A stretch of 60,000 nucleotides of DNA. Origin: Membranipora membranacea. Taxonomy: Eukaryota > Bryozoa > Gymnolaemata > Cheilostomatida > Membraniporidae. The stretch is from contig OU612065.1 of assembly GCA_914767715.1 (NCBI GenBank), positions 40,612,001 to 40,672,000 on the forward strand, read 5' to 3'. Of this stretch, positions 1 through 10,900 are shown piece after piece; position 1 is the stretch's first letter, and each line of letters starts with the position of its first letter. Under the pieces are notes generated by a model, which saw only the letters and a program-made list of their open reading frames with translations, searched no databases and was not told the DNA's origin. Both the position numbers and the translations under genes were made by a program.

Positions 1-205
1 TGATGATGATCAACCAGCACCTGAAGAAGCCTGAGTGAAGGGATGGTTGATCATGGGAATTTGGAAAGTAGTATGTATGTTTCTATTATAGTCTTACTTA
101 CATGGCACTCAAGGAGTTGTAGGGCAGTAACTGAGTTAGAGAACTCATGGATGGAACACTGTTTATTGAGTCACTCTGAAGACAAGGCTTCACAAGGGAT
201 CACTG

Positions 206-485
206 AAACCATAGGCATCTGGAGTTACAAGCCTGTATACTTTGCCAATGTCCATGATCAACCAACCCTCCCCCCTCCTCAAACAAACGGCATCTGAAGT
301 AACGAGCATGCAAACTTTGCCAATATCCATGATCAACCAAACCCCCCCCCCCCTTCCTCAAACAAACAGCATCTTGAGTTACAAGCATGTTAGCCTGTCT
401 TGACAAGCTTTGTTCCGAACAAAGCTTGTCAAGACAGGCTACAAGCATGTATACTTTGCCAATATCCATGCTCAACCATCCCCCC
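206..485. repeat. About 80-bp imperfect tandem repeat, three copies
   Basis: Three diverged copies share the core 'tttgccaatatccatgatca' and a C-rich tract. The third copy is split by the palindrome at 391-441. The same 'tttgccaatgt' core recurs in the foldback at 19736-19860, so the unit probably derives from a dispersed element. Confidence 0.7.
391..441. mobile_element. 51-bp palindromic insertion with 10-bp target duplication
   Basis: Two 25-base arms (391-415 and 417-441) are perfect reverse complements around one central base. The direct repeat 'acaagcatgt' lies at 381-390 and 441-450. The neighbouring tandem copies show the uninterrupted sequence, so this reads as an insertion and not a local inversion. 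No coding capacity. A diverged relative sharing the left arm is at 53745-53800. Confidence 0.7.
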
Positions 486-618
486 TCCCAGGTTTGGGCT
501 ATGTCCTTAATGTATTACCCGATAGCCTGTTCTCTCTCACTGAAAAGTGGGGTTGAGAAATGTAACATGTAACAATGTAACAAGTCAGGCTTAGGTATTG
601 CAGTTAGCTCCGCAGTCA

Positions 619-684
619 ACCACCATGGGAGTCTCTGGTAACCACCATGGGAGTCTCTGGTAACCACCATGGGAGTCTCTGGTA
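619..684. repeat. 22-bp tandem triplicate
   Basis: The unit contains 'accaccatgggagtctctgg' and is repeated three times head to tail with no visible difference. No gene context is seen. Confidence 0.85.
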
Positions 685-1109
685 ATGTTTCTCTTTTGTA
701 GACAAAATTTGTGTTTCAACATGTCGGGGTCAGTAAACTCCCCAATCATTTCATTGTTACAATGTAGTAGTTGAAACAAACAAATGTCTGTTGATCCAAA
801 TGGACACGAGATTGTACTTTCTGTATCATGAACTTCCTTAAAAGAATATCAGAACAAAAAGCCGGGGGAAGGTGGCCTTTCGCTTTTCATACTCACTCTT
901 ATTTACCACTCTATATAACAGGCCCCCTTCAGCCCAAGTGTGGGGTAGTGACCCTATACCCTTGCACATAAGGAACCGGCTAATTCTTTGTCGAAGAGAC
1001 AGAGGGGGATTTTGATACTGTGTGCAACCACACATTAGCCTTTTTGAATCGCCTAATCTGGGCGGACCCAGCTAAGGCGAATGGCTTGCCAGTGCCAAAT
1101 CAGATATGT

Positions 1110-1178
1110 GATGCGACACTGAGAATCAAACTTGTATCATTTGATCACAAGTCCTCACCCCTAACCGTGTGACCAAGC
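1110..1178 (-). repeat. tRNA-like SINE head (degenerate)
   Basis: On the minus strand an A-box-like 'cggttaggggtg' is followed about 35 bases later by a B-box-like 'agtttgattctc', the spacing of a tRNA-derived polymerase III promoter. No full cloverleaf folds by eye, so this is more likely a SINE fragment than a tRNA gene. Confidence 0.35.
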
Positions 1179-1442
1179 CTGACTCCTGGCCTACTTTCCC
1201 TCTCATTATAATTATTTTTGCATAGTTTATCTGGCATGAGCTGATTGGCTACCGCATATTCAGGCCCTGGTTTTACAAGTTGACATAATCCTGTGGATAT
1301 CAATGTTTTATTATTACCACAAACTCTACCTGATACTCTGCTGACTCTACATGATACTCTGCTGACTCTACCTGATACTCTGCTGACTCTAAGCCATCTT
1401 CAATAGAAAATTAGACAGAATGTCGCCTTCTGGAGTTAGTAT

Positions 1443-1475
1443 GTACCATAGACTTAATATTAGCCTAAGTCTATG
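1443..1475. repeat. Short hairpin, 12-bp perfect stem
   Basis: 'accatagactta' and its exact complement 'taagtctatggt' flank a 9-base loop. No flanking duplication is evident. Confidence 0.7.
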
Positions 1476-1764
1476 GTATCAAGGAATTAGAGACTCTAAC
1501 TTCTTGATGGTTTATTCCATAGACAAAGCACACATTGTTGAGTGTTTGTCTATAGTATATACCAAAAAAGTTGCAAAATACTCCCAACAAGCTTTTCTCT
1601 GGTGTAGTCTCTCCTTTACCATATATCACTTTGTGTGATCACAGGGAGATAATGACATGCTGGGTGTGTCCGGGATAATCTGTTAACTGATTTGAATGAC
1701 CTTCGATTGGCTGGACACACAGTTAATGTTATATGATTGGTTACAGCTGCTGTCACTGTATACT

Positions 1765-3411
1765 ATGAGCACTGTGCCTAAAACTATCAGGTCTGCAAGA
1801 GAGAAAGCTATCGCTGCAAATTCTCTCATCTGTCTGTTGCAAGCTCTCATAGGTGAGACCACAACAGTGGAGTTGAGGAATGAGTGCTATGTTTATGGAC
1901 AAATCATCGAAGTAGATATTTACATGAATGTGTCGATGCAAAACACTTCATACACTGACAGAAAAGGCACCAAAAATCTAGAAGCATTCTACATCAGAGG
2001 AAAGAACATAAGATACGTTCAGATTCCTGACCATGTAAGTTAAATTATATCCTGTATCACGGGCTCTTCCTCAGAGGATGAGGTTAAATTATATCCTGTA
2101 TCACGGGCTCTTCCTCTAAGGATGAGGTTAGATTATATCCTGTATCACGGGCTCTTCCTCAGAGGATGAGGTTAAATTATATCCTGTATCACGGGCTCTT
2201 CCTCTAAGGATGAGGTTAGATTATATCCTGTATCACGGGCTCTTCCTCAGAGGATGAGGTTAAATTATATCCTGTATCACGGGCTCTTCCTCAGAGGATG
2301 AGGTTAAATTATATCCTGTATCACGGGCTCTTCCTCAGAGGATGAGGTTAAATTATATCCTGTACCACGGGCTCTTCCTCAGAGGATGAGGTTAAATTTC
2401 AAAGTTGTTGTTCTATTTATTGGCATGCCACCATATACAGCTAAATTAGGAAACATAAAGACAATGAACTGTGTAGTAGCAATGCTTTGTATGCAGCAGC
2501 CCGTTTTCTTTCACGATAACTTAATCAATTTTGAATGTTAAAATTGCTTTAACTTTGGCAGCTCCTTGTGGTCAATTTGATGCTGTTTTCAATTTAAAAA
2601 TTGTTCAAGGTGGACATTAAAATCAAACTGATACAAGCTCCCAAATCTACTGCAATTTTCAAAAGCAAAAAATCATATTTATATTGTGTGGGTTATAAAT
2701 AAAAAAACCTGGTCATGAAATCACCAGTCAGACAATACGGGAGGCATAACAAGGGCAGACAATTAGAAGGTCTAAGGAACACTGGGGTTTATGTTGGGGA
2801 ATCACAAAATATTTTTGATTTTATTTTGCCATTGATCAGAATACAATCTCATCAACCTCTCTAGGTAGTTCATTGATCTCATGCTGGGGGTTGAACCATG
2901 CTACACCCCAAACCCGTTAGTTATCTTCTCTCTGAAGTAAATATAAGAGAGAGCATAACTTCGATATATAATCTGTGGGCTGTCCTCCCTGCTTCCTCCC
3001 TGCTCCCACCCTCCTGGATTTAGCAGGGAGTTTTGGGTAACTGCCTGGTATTACCAGGGATGATGAGGTACGTCCGAATTTGGGAAAATTCTATCAGGTA
3101 CACCTCTGGTCAGAAGATAACTGATATCTCTGTGTTTATGTGGTGATTGTGCTAAATGCCTACATTTTTTTTTAATATTAAACTTTATATCATATTGTGT
3201 TTAGATAAACATATTGAAGGCTATAAAGAACCAAATTTATCCAAAGAAAGCAAAGGCGACCCGACATCATAAGAGGGAGAACCGATACAAGGTTATATCT
3301 GAAGCTCTCGCAAAACAAGCCGGTAGGTGCCTACAACACGTCTGTCTGTATAAAACGATATCGGTAGATCGGTAGACTAATGTTATTCGCTTAATTTTTA
3401 TTGTAGGATGA
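1765..3411 (+). CDS. LSM10: U7 snRNA-associated Sm-like protein LSm10
   Basis: LSm10 replaces an Sm core protein in the U7 snRNP, pairing with LSm11, and is needed for 3'-end cleavage of replication-dependent histone pre-mRNA in the nucleus (family knowledge). Exons are 1765-2034, 3205-3322 and 3407-3411, with phase continuous to TGA at 3409, giving 130 residues against about 123 in human. Residues 19-90 form the Sm fold: Sm1 contains TTVELRNECYVYGQI and MNVSMQNTSYTDR, and Sm2 is the diagnostic GKNIRYVQIPDH, close to GRNVRYVHIP of vertebrate LSm10. A basic tail follows (KKAKATRHHKREN). I chose the ATG at 1765 because it aligns with the family N terminus; an in-frame ATG at 1696 would add 23 unlike residues. 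The last exon encodes only the end of a Gly codon plus the stop. Intron 1 opens with a 44-bp minisatellite. DCAKD follows on the same strand. Confidence 0.93.
2039..2398. repeat. 44-bp minisatellite, about 8 copies, at LSM10 intron 1 donor
   Basis: The array starts within the donor itself: GTAAGTTAAATT runs straight into the unit, whose boundary reads 'gaggttaaattatatcctg'. Copies differ mainly at 'cctcagagg' versus 'cctctaagg'. Confidence 0.95.
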
Positions 3412-3537
3412 GCACCAGTAGAACCAGTGAATATGTTTCAGTCACCTTTAGATGATGACAGAGAAAACCGATATTTTCTAGATTAATTTCCATTCTCCAA
3501 ACTCCTACTTGATTATTATCTATGTCTGTTTGCATCT

Positions 3538-4185
3538 TGTATTGTGTTTATTACCCAGCCTCACTGAAAGCCAGTGTGGAGTACTGCTCACATTGTTGTA
3601 TTGTGTTTATTACCCAGCCTCACTGAAAGCCAGTGTGGAGTACTGCTCACATTGTTGTATTGTGTTTATTACCCAGCCTCACTGAAAGCCAGTGTGGAGT
3701 ACTGCTCACATTGTTGTATTGTGTTTATTACCCAGCCTCACTGAAAGCCAGTGTGGAGTACTGCTCACATTGTTGTATTGTGTTTATTACCCAGCCTCAC
3801 TGAAAGCCAGTGTGGAGTACTGCTCACATTGTTGTATTGTGTTTATTACCCAGCCTCACTGAAAGCCAGTGTGGAGTACTGCTCACATTGTTGTATTGTG
3901 TTTATTACCCAGCCTCACTGAAAGCCAGTGTGGAGTACTGCTCACATTGTTGTATTGTGTTTATTACCCAGCCTCACTGAAAGCCAGTGTGGAGTACTGC
4001 TCACATTGTTGTATTGTGTTTATTACCCAGCCTCACTGAAAGCCAGTGTGGAGTACTGCTCACATTGTTGTATTGTGTTTATTACCCAGCCTCACTGAAA
4101 GCCAGTGTGGAGTACTGCTCACATTGTTGTATTGTGTTTATTACCCAGCCTCACTGAAAGCCAGTGTTGAGTACTGCTCACATTG
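3538..4185. repeat. 59-bp minisatellite, 11 near-identical copies
   Basis: The unit contains 'ttattacccagcctcactga' and 'gtgtggagtactgctcaca'. Only the last copy shows a clear substitution (gtgttgag). It fills most of the LSM10-DCAKD interval and ends about 60 bp before the DCAKD start. The near-identity implies recent expansion or homogenisation. Confidence 0.97.
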
Positions 4186-4245
4186 ATCTGACAATTTCAT
4201 CATGTTTAGAGTTCATTCTGTTTGCATTGCAGAAAAGAAGTGAGA

Positions 4246-7024
4246 ATGTTCCTGGTTGGACTCACTGGCGGAATTGCTACAGGAAAAAGCACAGTATCCA
4301 ATATTTTGAAGGAGCACGGCTGTGTCGTTATTGATTCAGATATTATCGCCAGGCAGGGTAGGCTAGCTAAAGCTGTAAATCACACAAATAAACCATTTTA
4401 TGGTCAATCATATGTTATAAGCTCAAACCGTGTACAAAATTTGACCAAGGAGTTAGATAAATGAAGTCCTTCATTTCGCTTTTAATCTCCGAGATAAGTG
4501 ACCTCAAATTGTCAGGTCAGGTAGCCTCAAAAATAACAAAGTCAACTGACTTCTCACAATGTGTAGTAATGTTTAAGATTCCCTTGTTCAGCATAGAGTG
4601 TTGTGCTCCCAATATATGTTTATTCTTTGATGATTTTGTCTTGAGAACGAATCTATATGAGTTGTCCTATTTATTATACTGAGTTCTTCAAGGATGCTGG
4701 TAGAGGCATTTCATTATGATAATGAAATGCCTCTACCAGCATCCCGCCACCATTTGAGCGCTTAAACTATGCAAGACCCAATTTTTTTAGTCTGATAATT
4801 TGCACATGGATAACACTTTTGTAACAACAATCGCACGTTGCATGTCTGTTAAACTTGTCAACCTGTAGGGTTTTTGGGTCAAGTGTGTGAATGATTGAGC
4901 GCTTTCAGTATTGTCTACAGCACTGAAATAGTTTGTTGTATGAGTTATGAGGTAATTGGTTAAATTCACAGATTTCCATGTGTAACATTATAGTGGTGCC
5001 CACTTCCAGACACCCCACATACATTAATATCGGTGTGAGAACCGAACACGGACCTGCTTCTATTATTAGTTGTAGAAAGAGGCTCTATCGGCTGGCAGAG
5101 GATCAGAGATGTATTTGGTAGAGATATCTGTGATGATAACGGAGATATTGATAGACCAAAACTCGGTGCTTTGATATTCAGTGATATCGCAAAGAGGCGA
5201 CAACTGAATGCTATAACTCATCCACTTATACGCAGAGAAATAATAAAACAAGTCTTCTCTGCATTTATACGTGGTAAGAATACTCCCTCATGATGCCTGT
5301 CTGTCTCTTTGGTTTGGGTTTGGGTGGTGTCCAATAACTGCTTTTTGTTTGCCTCTTAATTATTTGAACCAAGGTTCTTCACCATTTCTTCAGAAATGCC
5401 AGCGAAATTGTCAGCCAATTTAACTTGTGATCGTAATCATCCTTATTCTATATCAAAATTGAGAACACTGATGAAATCCTGGATTAGGTTTACCGATACT
5501 ATCAAACATGCTGAGTAGGTCACTATAATAGAGCTGTTGTATACTAATAGTATACTATAACTCCATGGTCGTTAGGTATACCAGGAGCTTTAGTGAGTCA
5601 AATCAAGGACAACCACAACTAAATGTCCACGTTATATTGGAAATTGTTTTGAAGAATACAAGATGTACTCATATTGATTATGGCAACTCATCATGAGTTA
5701 CATTTGCAATCAAACTAACTGTAATCATGGAGATATAGTGAATATCACGGACCATATAAAGATATCGTTTGTGAGTTATCGCACATATCGTTTGTGAGTT
5801 ATCGCACATACTGTTTGTGAGTTATCGCACATACTGTTTGTGAGTTATCGCACATACTGTTTGTGAGTTATCGCACATATTGTTTGTGAGTTATCGCACA
5901 TATTGTTTGTGAGTTATCGCACATACTGTTAGTGAGTTATCGCACATACTGTTTGTGAGTTATCGCACATATCGTTTGTGAGTTATCGCACATACTGTTT
6001 GTGAGTTATCGCACATACTGTTTGTGAGTTATCGCACATACTGTTTGTGAGTTATCGCACATACTGTTTGTGAGTTATCGCACATACTGTTTGTGAGTTA
6101 TCGCACATATTGTTTGTGAGTTATTGCACATACTGTTGGTGAAATTGATTGACTCTCATATGACTTACTATCCGATTTGTAGGTGAGAGGTATGTGATTT
6201 TGGACACTCCTCTTCTTGCAGAGTCTAAAGGTCTCCTTTCTTACCTCCTTAGTGAGATAGTTATAGTGTACTGGTAAGTCTATCTCACCTTTCAGACATT
6301 GTCGACAGTCAGTGTTTACCTGCAATGATTATTTTTTTTATGTTCCTGTTGCTTTACTTTGGAGAGCCGCCTCCTTTATTTCTGCTCCATGAAAAAGAGC
6401 TTCTACTAAATACTGAAAAAAGATTTGGAACAAGTCTGGAATATTCTGTCGTTATTTTCCTTTTCCTAGGGATGTGTTGATTTACTTCATTTTGTTATTG
6501 AGGTCAGTTTCTGTTACTAGCAATGTTTGGCCTAGAACTACCAAAATCTTCAAGCAAAGTCTCCTATTTCCCATTTATATACACTGTTGTATGAAATATG
6601 TTCTGAGAAAGGTGAATGTAGGGAATATGGTCAGGCGTACATTAGAAGCTGCAGTTTGTTATGAATGTACTCTGAGCAGAATAAGCCTGACTAACTTCTC
6701 GAGTAAGCTGATATGTGATTCTGTCTCTACAGTAATAAGGAGACACAACTAAAGAGGCTGATATCCAGAAATGCTCTGACTTCAGAAGAAGCCCAGCTGC
6801 GTATCTCATCACAAATACCCATAGAGGAGAAGAAAGGCTTAGCCACACATCAATGTTGTTTAATTGACAATAATGGTCCTCAGAATTGCACAGCCAATAA
6901 GGTTAGCATACTTAAAGACTACCTAGATAAAAGTTGGAGACCAGAGATATTCAGAACTTGCCTGATGTTTAGTGCGGCTTATTTGGTCAAAGTTTTATGG
7001 GGTCTTGCTGTCTGGGCAGTGTGA
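4246..7024 (+). CDS. DCAKD: Dephospho-CoA kinase domain-containing protein
   Basis: Homologue of the CoaE family, which phosphorylates dephospho-CoA with ATP in the last step of CoA synthesis; the DCAKD branch carries a C-terminal hydrophobic segment (family knowledge). Exons are 4246-4357, 5070-5273, 6183-6273 and 6733-7024: 699 nt, 232 residues, against 231 in human. The Walker A loop [12 protein letters not shown] is at residues 5-16, followed by [12 protein letters not shown]. The middle has [11 protein letters not shown] and [12 protein letters not shown], which correspond to the AITHPEIRKEM and YVILDIPLLFET blocks of the vertebrate protein. The tail [13 protein letters not shown] resembles a membrane segment. 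A good splice acceptor (tttgcattgcag, ending at 4232) lies 13 bases before the ATG, suggesting a 5' UTR intron or leader splicing. Intron 2 carries a 23-bp array. A plausible AATAAA is at 7599. Confidence 0.95.
4692..4744. repeat. 53-bp perfect palindrome in DCAKD intron 1
   Basis: Arms of 26 bases (4692-4717 and 4719-4744) are exact reverse complements around a single G. No flanking direct repeat is seen. As RNA it would form an almost loopless hairpin. Confidence 0.95.
5763..6137. repeat. 23-bp minisatellite, about 16 copies, DCAKD intron 2
   Basis: The unit is close to 'gtttgtgagttatcgcacat' plus three bases. Every copy contains GTGAGT, a consensus 5' splice site. The array ends about 45 bp before the exon 3 acceptor. 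Confidence 0.95.
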
Positions 7025-7906
7025 GGTATTAATAGCCAACTTTGACAGTCACTTTAAAGGTTCCTTACTGCAGAAGGTCTTACCTTCTGAGGAGAATGTT
7101 TAACTTGAGCAAAACTTCATTGAGAATAGAATGAACAATATGCCAAAACTCTCTGACTATAACGCAGTACAACTAATAGTCGTTTGAGTTATCAGCCCTC
7201 CTAAAATGGGAGGACAATTCATATAATACAAATTTTTAGTGACGCCTGTGTTATAATTCTTGGCCTAGTCTAATTTGTCTATAAATCACTACACTAATCA
7301 TAGTGAGCTTCATGAGGAGCTGACCAGAGTGCTGATCTTAGTTTATAAGCCTTTTCTGATTTTTACATGATTTGTGCTGTTGTACTGCAGATAAGCAGTA
7401 GTGGATCACTTCTATAAATAATTGAATTCATATTTTCTATTTCCAATCCATGTATAATGTTTGTATTGCTGAGGAGTAACAGGCTTACGATTTGTACTGA
7501 GGAGTAACAGGCTTGCGATAGATTTGTACTGAGGAGTAACAGGCTTACGATAATTTTGTACTGTCATGGAATGACTTATATTGGACATCATCAATTACAA
7601 TAAAAATTAAATCTATATAATTATATATAAATGATTGTGTAAGTATGTAATGCTGGAATATCATGGAAGAGGAAAAAACAACCTGCACAACGCGGAAGAA
7701 TATCAACGGTCCAGGCAAACATGGAATTATCTTTGGCATCGTCAGAAATGTTATCAAAATGGCGGCAAGCTGTAGGAAGGAAGATTTTAATTTGTGTAAA
7801 TGAGGACTTTTGTGTGAGAAGTTATCTCCTCTTGCCCATCATGTTATGTTTAATGATGGTTCTCCCTCTCGTTACCCGCCCTGCTGTCGCCGTCACGCTG
7901 TGTTTA
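7025..7906. other. Convergent 3' ends of DCAKD and the minus-strand gene
   Basis: No coding region seen. It should hold both 3' UTRs. AATAAA on the plus strand at 7599-7604 would serve DCAKD. A roughly 27-bp unit containing 'ctgaggagtaacaggctt' is present three times at 7467-7556. Confidence 0.5.
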
Positions 7907-10900
7907 TCAGTGATCGTCCTCCTCTCTCTCTCCATCATCACCTCCGTTATTTTGATGCTGCTCTTCACCACTCTCCCGATGCTCCGTCTCCTCCTCCTCC
8001 TCGGCGGCCTTCTCTTGGTCCTCTTTCTCTGATTTTTCTCCAGTCACCTCTTTCACACACTCTTTGACGGCTTTCTTAGATCCCGGTGTATTTTGTAGGT
8101 ATGCATAGTAAGCTTTTTTCATGTTATCTCGGTTGACTGGATGGACATCTTTGAGTTTGTGCAGCTCCATTCTATAGAAGTCTACCTTTGTGCGCTCGTA
8201 ATCCTTCTCTATTTTAGCCTTTCCCTGCGAGCTATATTTGTCCCTCAACTCCTTCCTGATGATAAAGTCATACAATGTAAGTCTAATATCAATGTTAACC
8301 TGGCTGTTCTTGTGTATGTTTGATAATATATTTGGTGATTTTGATCTCATGAGTTGCAGCCAATAGTGTAAGCCATTCATTAAATGTGAAGAGGTAAACC
8401 AGTGATACCCATGGATAGATCGCACTTGTCTTAGAGACTTACTTGCCAGTATATAGGCCATTAATAGTTATTCGTTTATCATTATTCATTTTAACGTTTA
8501 TAACTAATTACTCATCTCATCATCATCAAAATATGGTTGGTTGCTGGCACTAACTAGCAAGCCCGCTATCCACTGCAAGGTGTCGTGCGCTCGCACCCCA
8601 TTCAGGTCCACTACTTGACTGTTCAGCGGTAATGTATTATGGTTATCGGAACATGACCAATTGCTGGGACATATAGTTTAGTTGTCTTTCCATGAGTCTG
8701 AGGAAGTTGGTGTAAGTAGAATACATTTACTTGTTTAATAAATCAGTAAAGCAGGGTCTCATATGCTATTAACAGCTTCCGCCAGCCCAACCTGAATCAG
8801 ACATTCTGTGATGTCCCAGTAATGTGTAAAGTTATCCCCCTTACCTTAAGGCCGGGACATCGTTGTAGTTGAGTTCCCGACTGGCTAAGTCTGGAGTATC
8901 CATATCTACATGAGGAAACACTGGAATCATTGTACTGCCTTCTCCAACCTTCTTCTCTTTTCTGGGCCTTCAAATAAAATACAGAAATAGCGTTGTAGAT
9001 TTCTAATCAGGTACAAAATTAAAATGACATGGCACTGAGCCTGAAGGTTTAATCCCTCTACAGAAATGAGCCACAATTCTTATTTATTATAAACTCTTCT
9101 AACTCAGCGTTATATTACTCGCAAAAATTTAACCTCTAGTTATTACAGATGCTGTATTTGATCACATAAGTTTCCTTTCTTTTTATATGGAATAAACCTG
9201 TTTTATAAAAACATCCAAAGCTTTAGTCAATTATTGACTTAAGCTTTGGTCCACATCAACTCCTTGTTCTCACTGTGCAGTAAGTCACTTCTGGTAGAAT
9301 TTTATCAAATTTCATTTTTTTAATAAAACATTTTGAGATTAATTAATATGACATCTGTCCCTATAGTAAACTCACGCTTGTCTGAAGGGCTGATGCTCCT
9401 TGACTCTTACTGGATCGTTGAGTACATGGTCCATCTTATGATTGATCCACGGATCGACCAATCCGATCGCTGTTTGTCTGGTTGCGTACTCTGGTACTGA
9501 ATCTTTCAGCTTATACAACAAGAGAAAAGAGCATCATGTTCATCACATTATAGTATTATACTTGGAGGCCTAGATTGCCACTATTATTGCTCATTCTATT
9601 GGGTTTTCGTTAGGGTAGTTCGCTGAAAAGTTATAATGTGTCATCATGCAGTGAATGATTTAGCAGGCAACACACCTTTGGCAGGTTTTCTTCCCTCCAA
9701 TGCATCGGTAAAATTAAAATTTTGTAAAAGGCGTTTGAAGTACAGGTGGTGGTAAAGTAAATCGACTGGTAGCTGTTGGGTACTAGTACTGGTGAGTTAC
9801 CGTAAATGGATGCCTAATTGCCCTGCTGCTCACGGTCACCATAAAACAGTGATGAGCCAAAACAAACTTCAGGCTTGTAAAAGATTAAAAGGTGGGAAAA
9901 TACGCATACAGGACAATCGCGATAAAATTTCATTTAGATTCCATCGGTTCACTGCCTGTTTAATGTCTTGTATCCCTGTACCACTTGTAACTATGGCATA
10001 TGGAATATTGAAGTTGTCCGCTCATGTTGCCTGGCTGTTACAATGGCAGTCACATAGCAAAGTTGCTGGTAATGTATTGGCAGCAGTAAATAAACTTTTG
10101 TCACAGGTCCCGAGAGTGGATGGGGAATATAGTTGACAAGTCTAAAGGTTTTACGTACAAATACAAGTATAGTTGGGAGCTGGTGGCAGAGAAATCAGAT
10201 CATCTAGAGTCCTAGACCCTCAAAAACATTCAGCAGGGTTCAGTTTTTATCACTTGAGTATAATCCATTTAAAGGAACTTCCTGTATATTGTTAGGCCTC
10301 TTAATGCAGGCAAAATGGATCGAACATTATCTAACCAATACAGGGAGGGTAACTATTAACTATACTAACTATTAAAGGGAGAGTTACTAATACAGGGAGA
10401 GTAACTAATACAAAGAGAGCAAAGCTACTGCTGTAATCTCACCTTTCCCTGGTCATCAGTTTTCACAATAAGATGTACTGCAGTCTTAGTATCATAGTAA
10501 GGCTCTAGGGCATTAAAACAGTACGGTACATATTCCTGCCTGTATAATAAAACAATAGGTACTCATTCATGTCTGTGTGATAAACTTACCAGATTACATT
10601 TACCCAGGAAATGTTACGGGAAGTTCAGAAACTCTATAAGGAAACCTGACACTTTCAAATGTATGTAAAATTACAGCACGATCAATATTACTGATGATTC
10701 TAATCTTGGCGTATATACCATGTACGTGTAACAACATTGAAATTATATAATGAGTTTAGTCTATAAGTTAAAACCTGTAACATTATTCATTACATTTTCT
10801 ATAGAGCACTTTTAATTTATTTACGACCAAGGTAAGCAGCAGCTTTCTCTGTAGTTAAATTATTCCTACAGGCAAAATAAATAATGGATAATAAGTAGTA

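Larger units (their letters stand above)
1..1764. other. Gene-free, repeat-rich 5' flank
   Basis: No coding region is supported here. The open frames are short, lack splice context and resemble no family I know. The stretch holds a roughly 80-bp tandem repeat (206-485) carrying a palindromic insertion, a 22-bp triplicate (619-684), a tRNA-like repeat (1110-1178), a triplicated 'gatactctgctgactctac' motif near 1330-1390, and a 12-bp-stem hairpin at 1443-1475. It also contains the upstream region of LSM10. Confidence 0.6.

Noticed and set aside
1696-1764. Upstream in-frame ATG for LSM10
   Set aside because: The extra 23 residues do not resemble LSm10, and the ATG at 1765 aligns with the family start.
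7721-8067. Plus-strand leucine-rich open frames
   Set aside because: Antisense shadow of the Glu/Asp-rich C terminus of the minus-strand gene.
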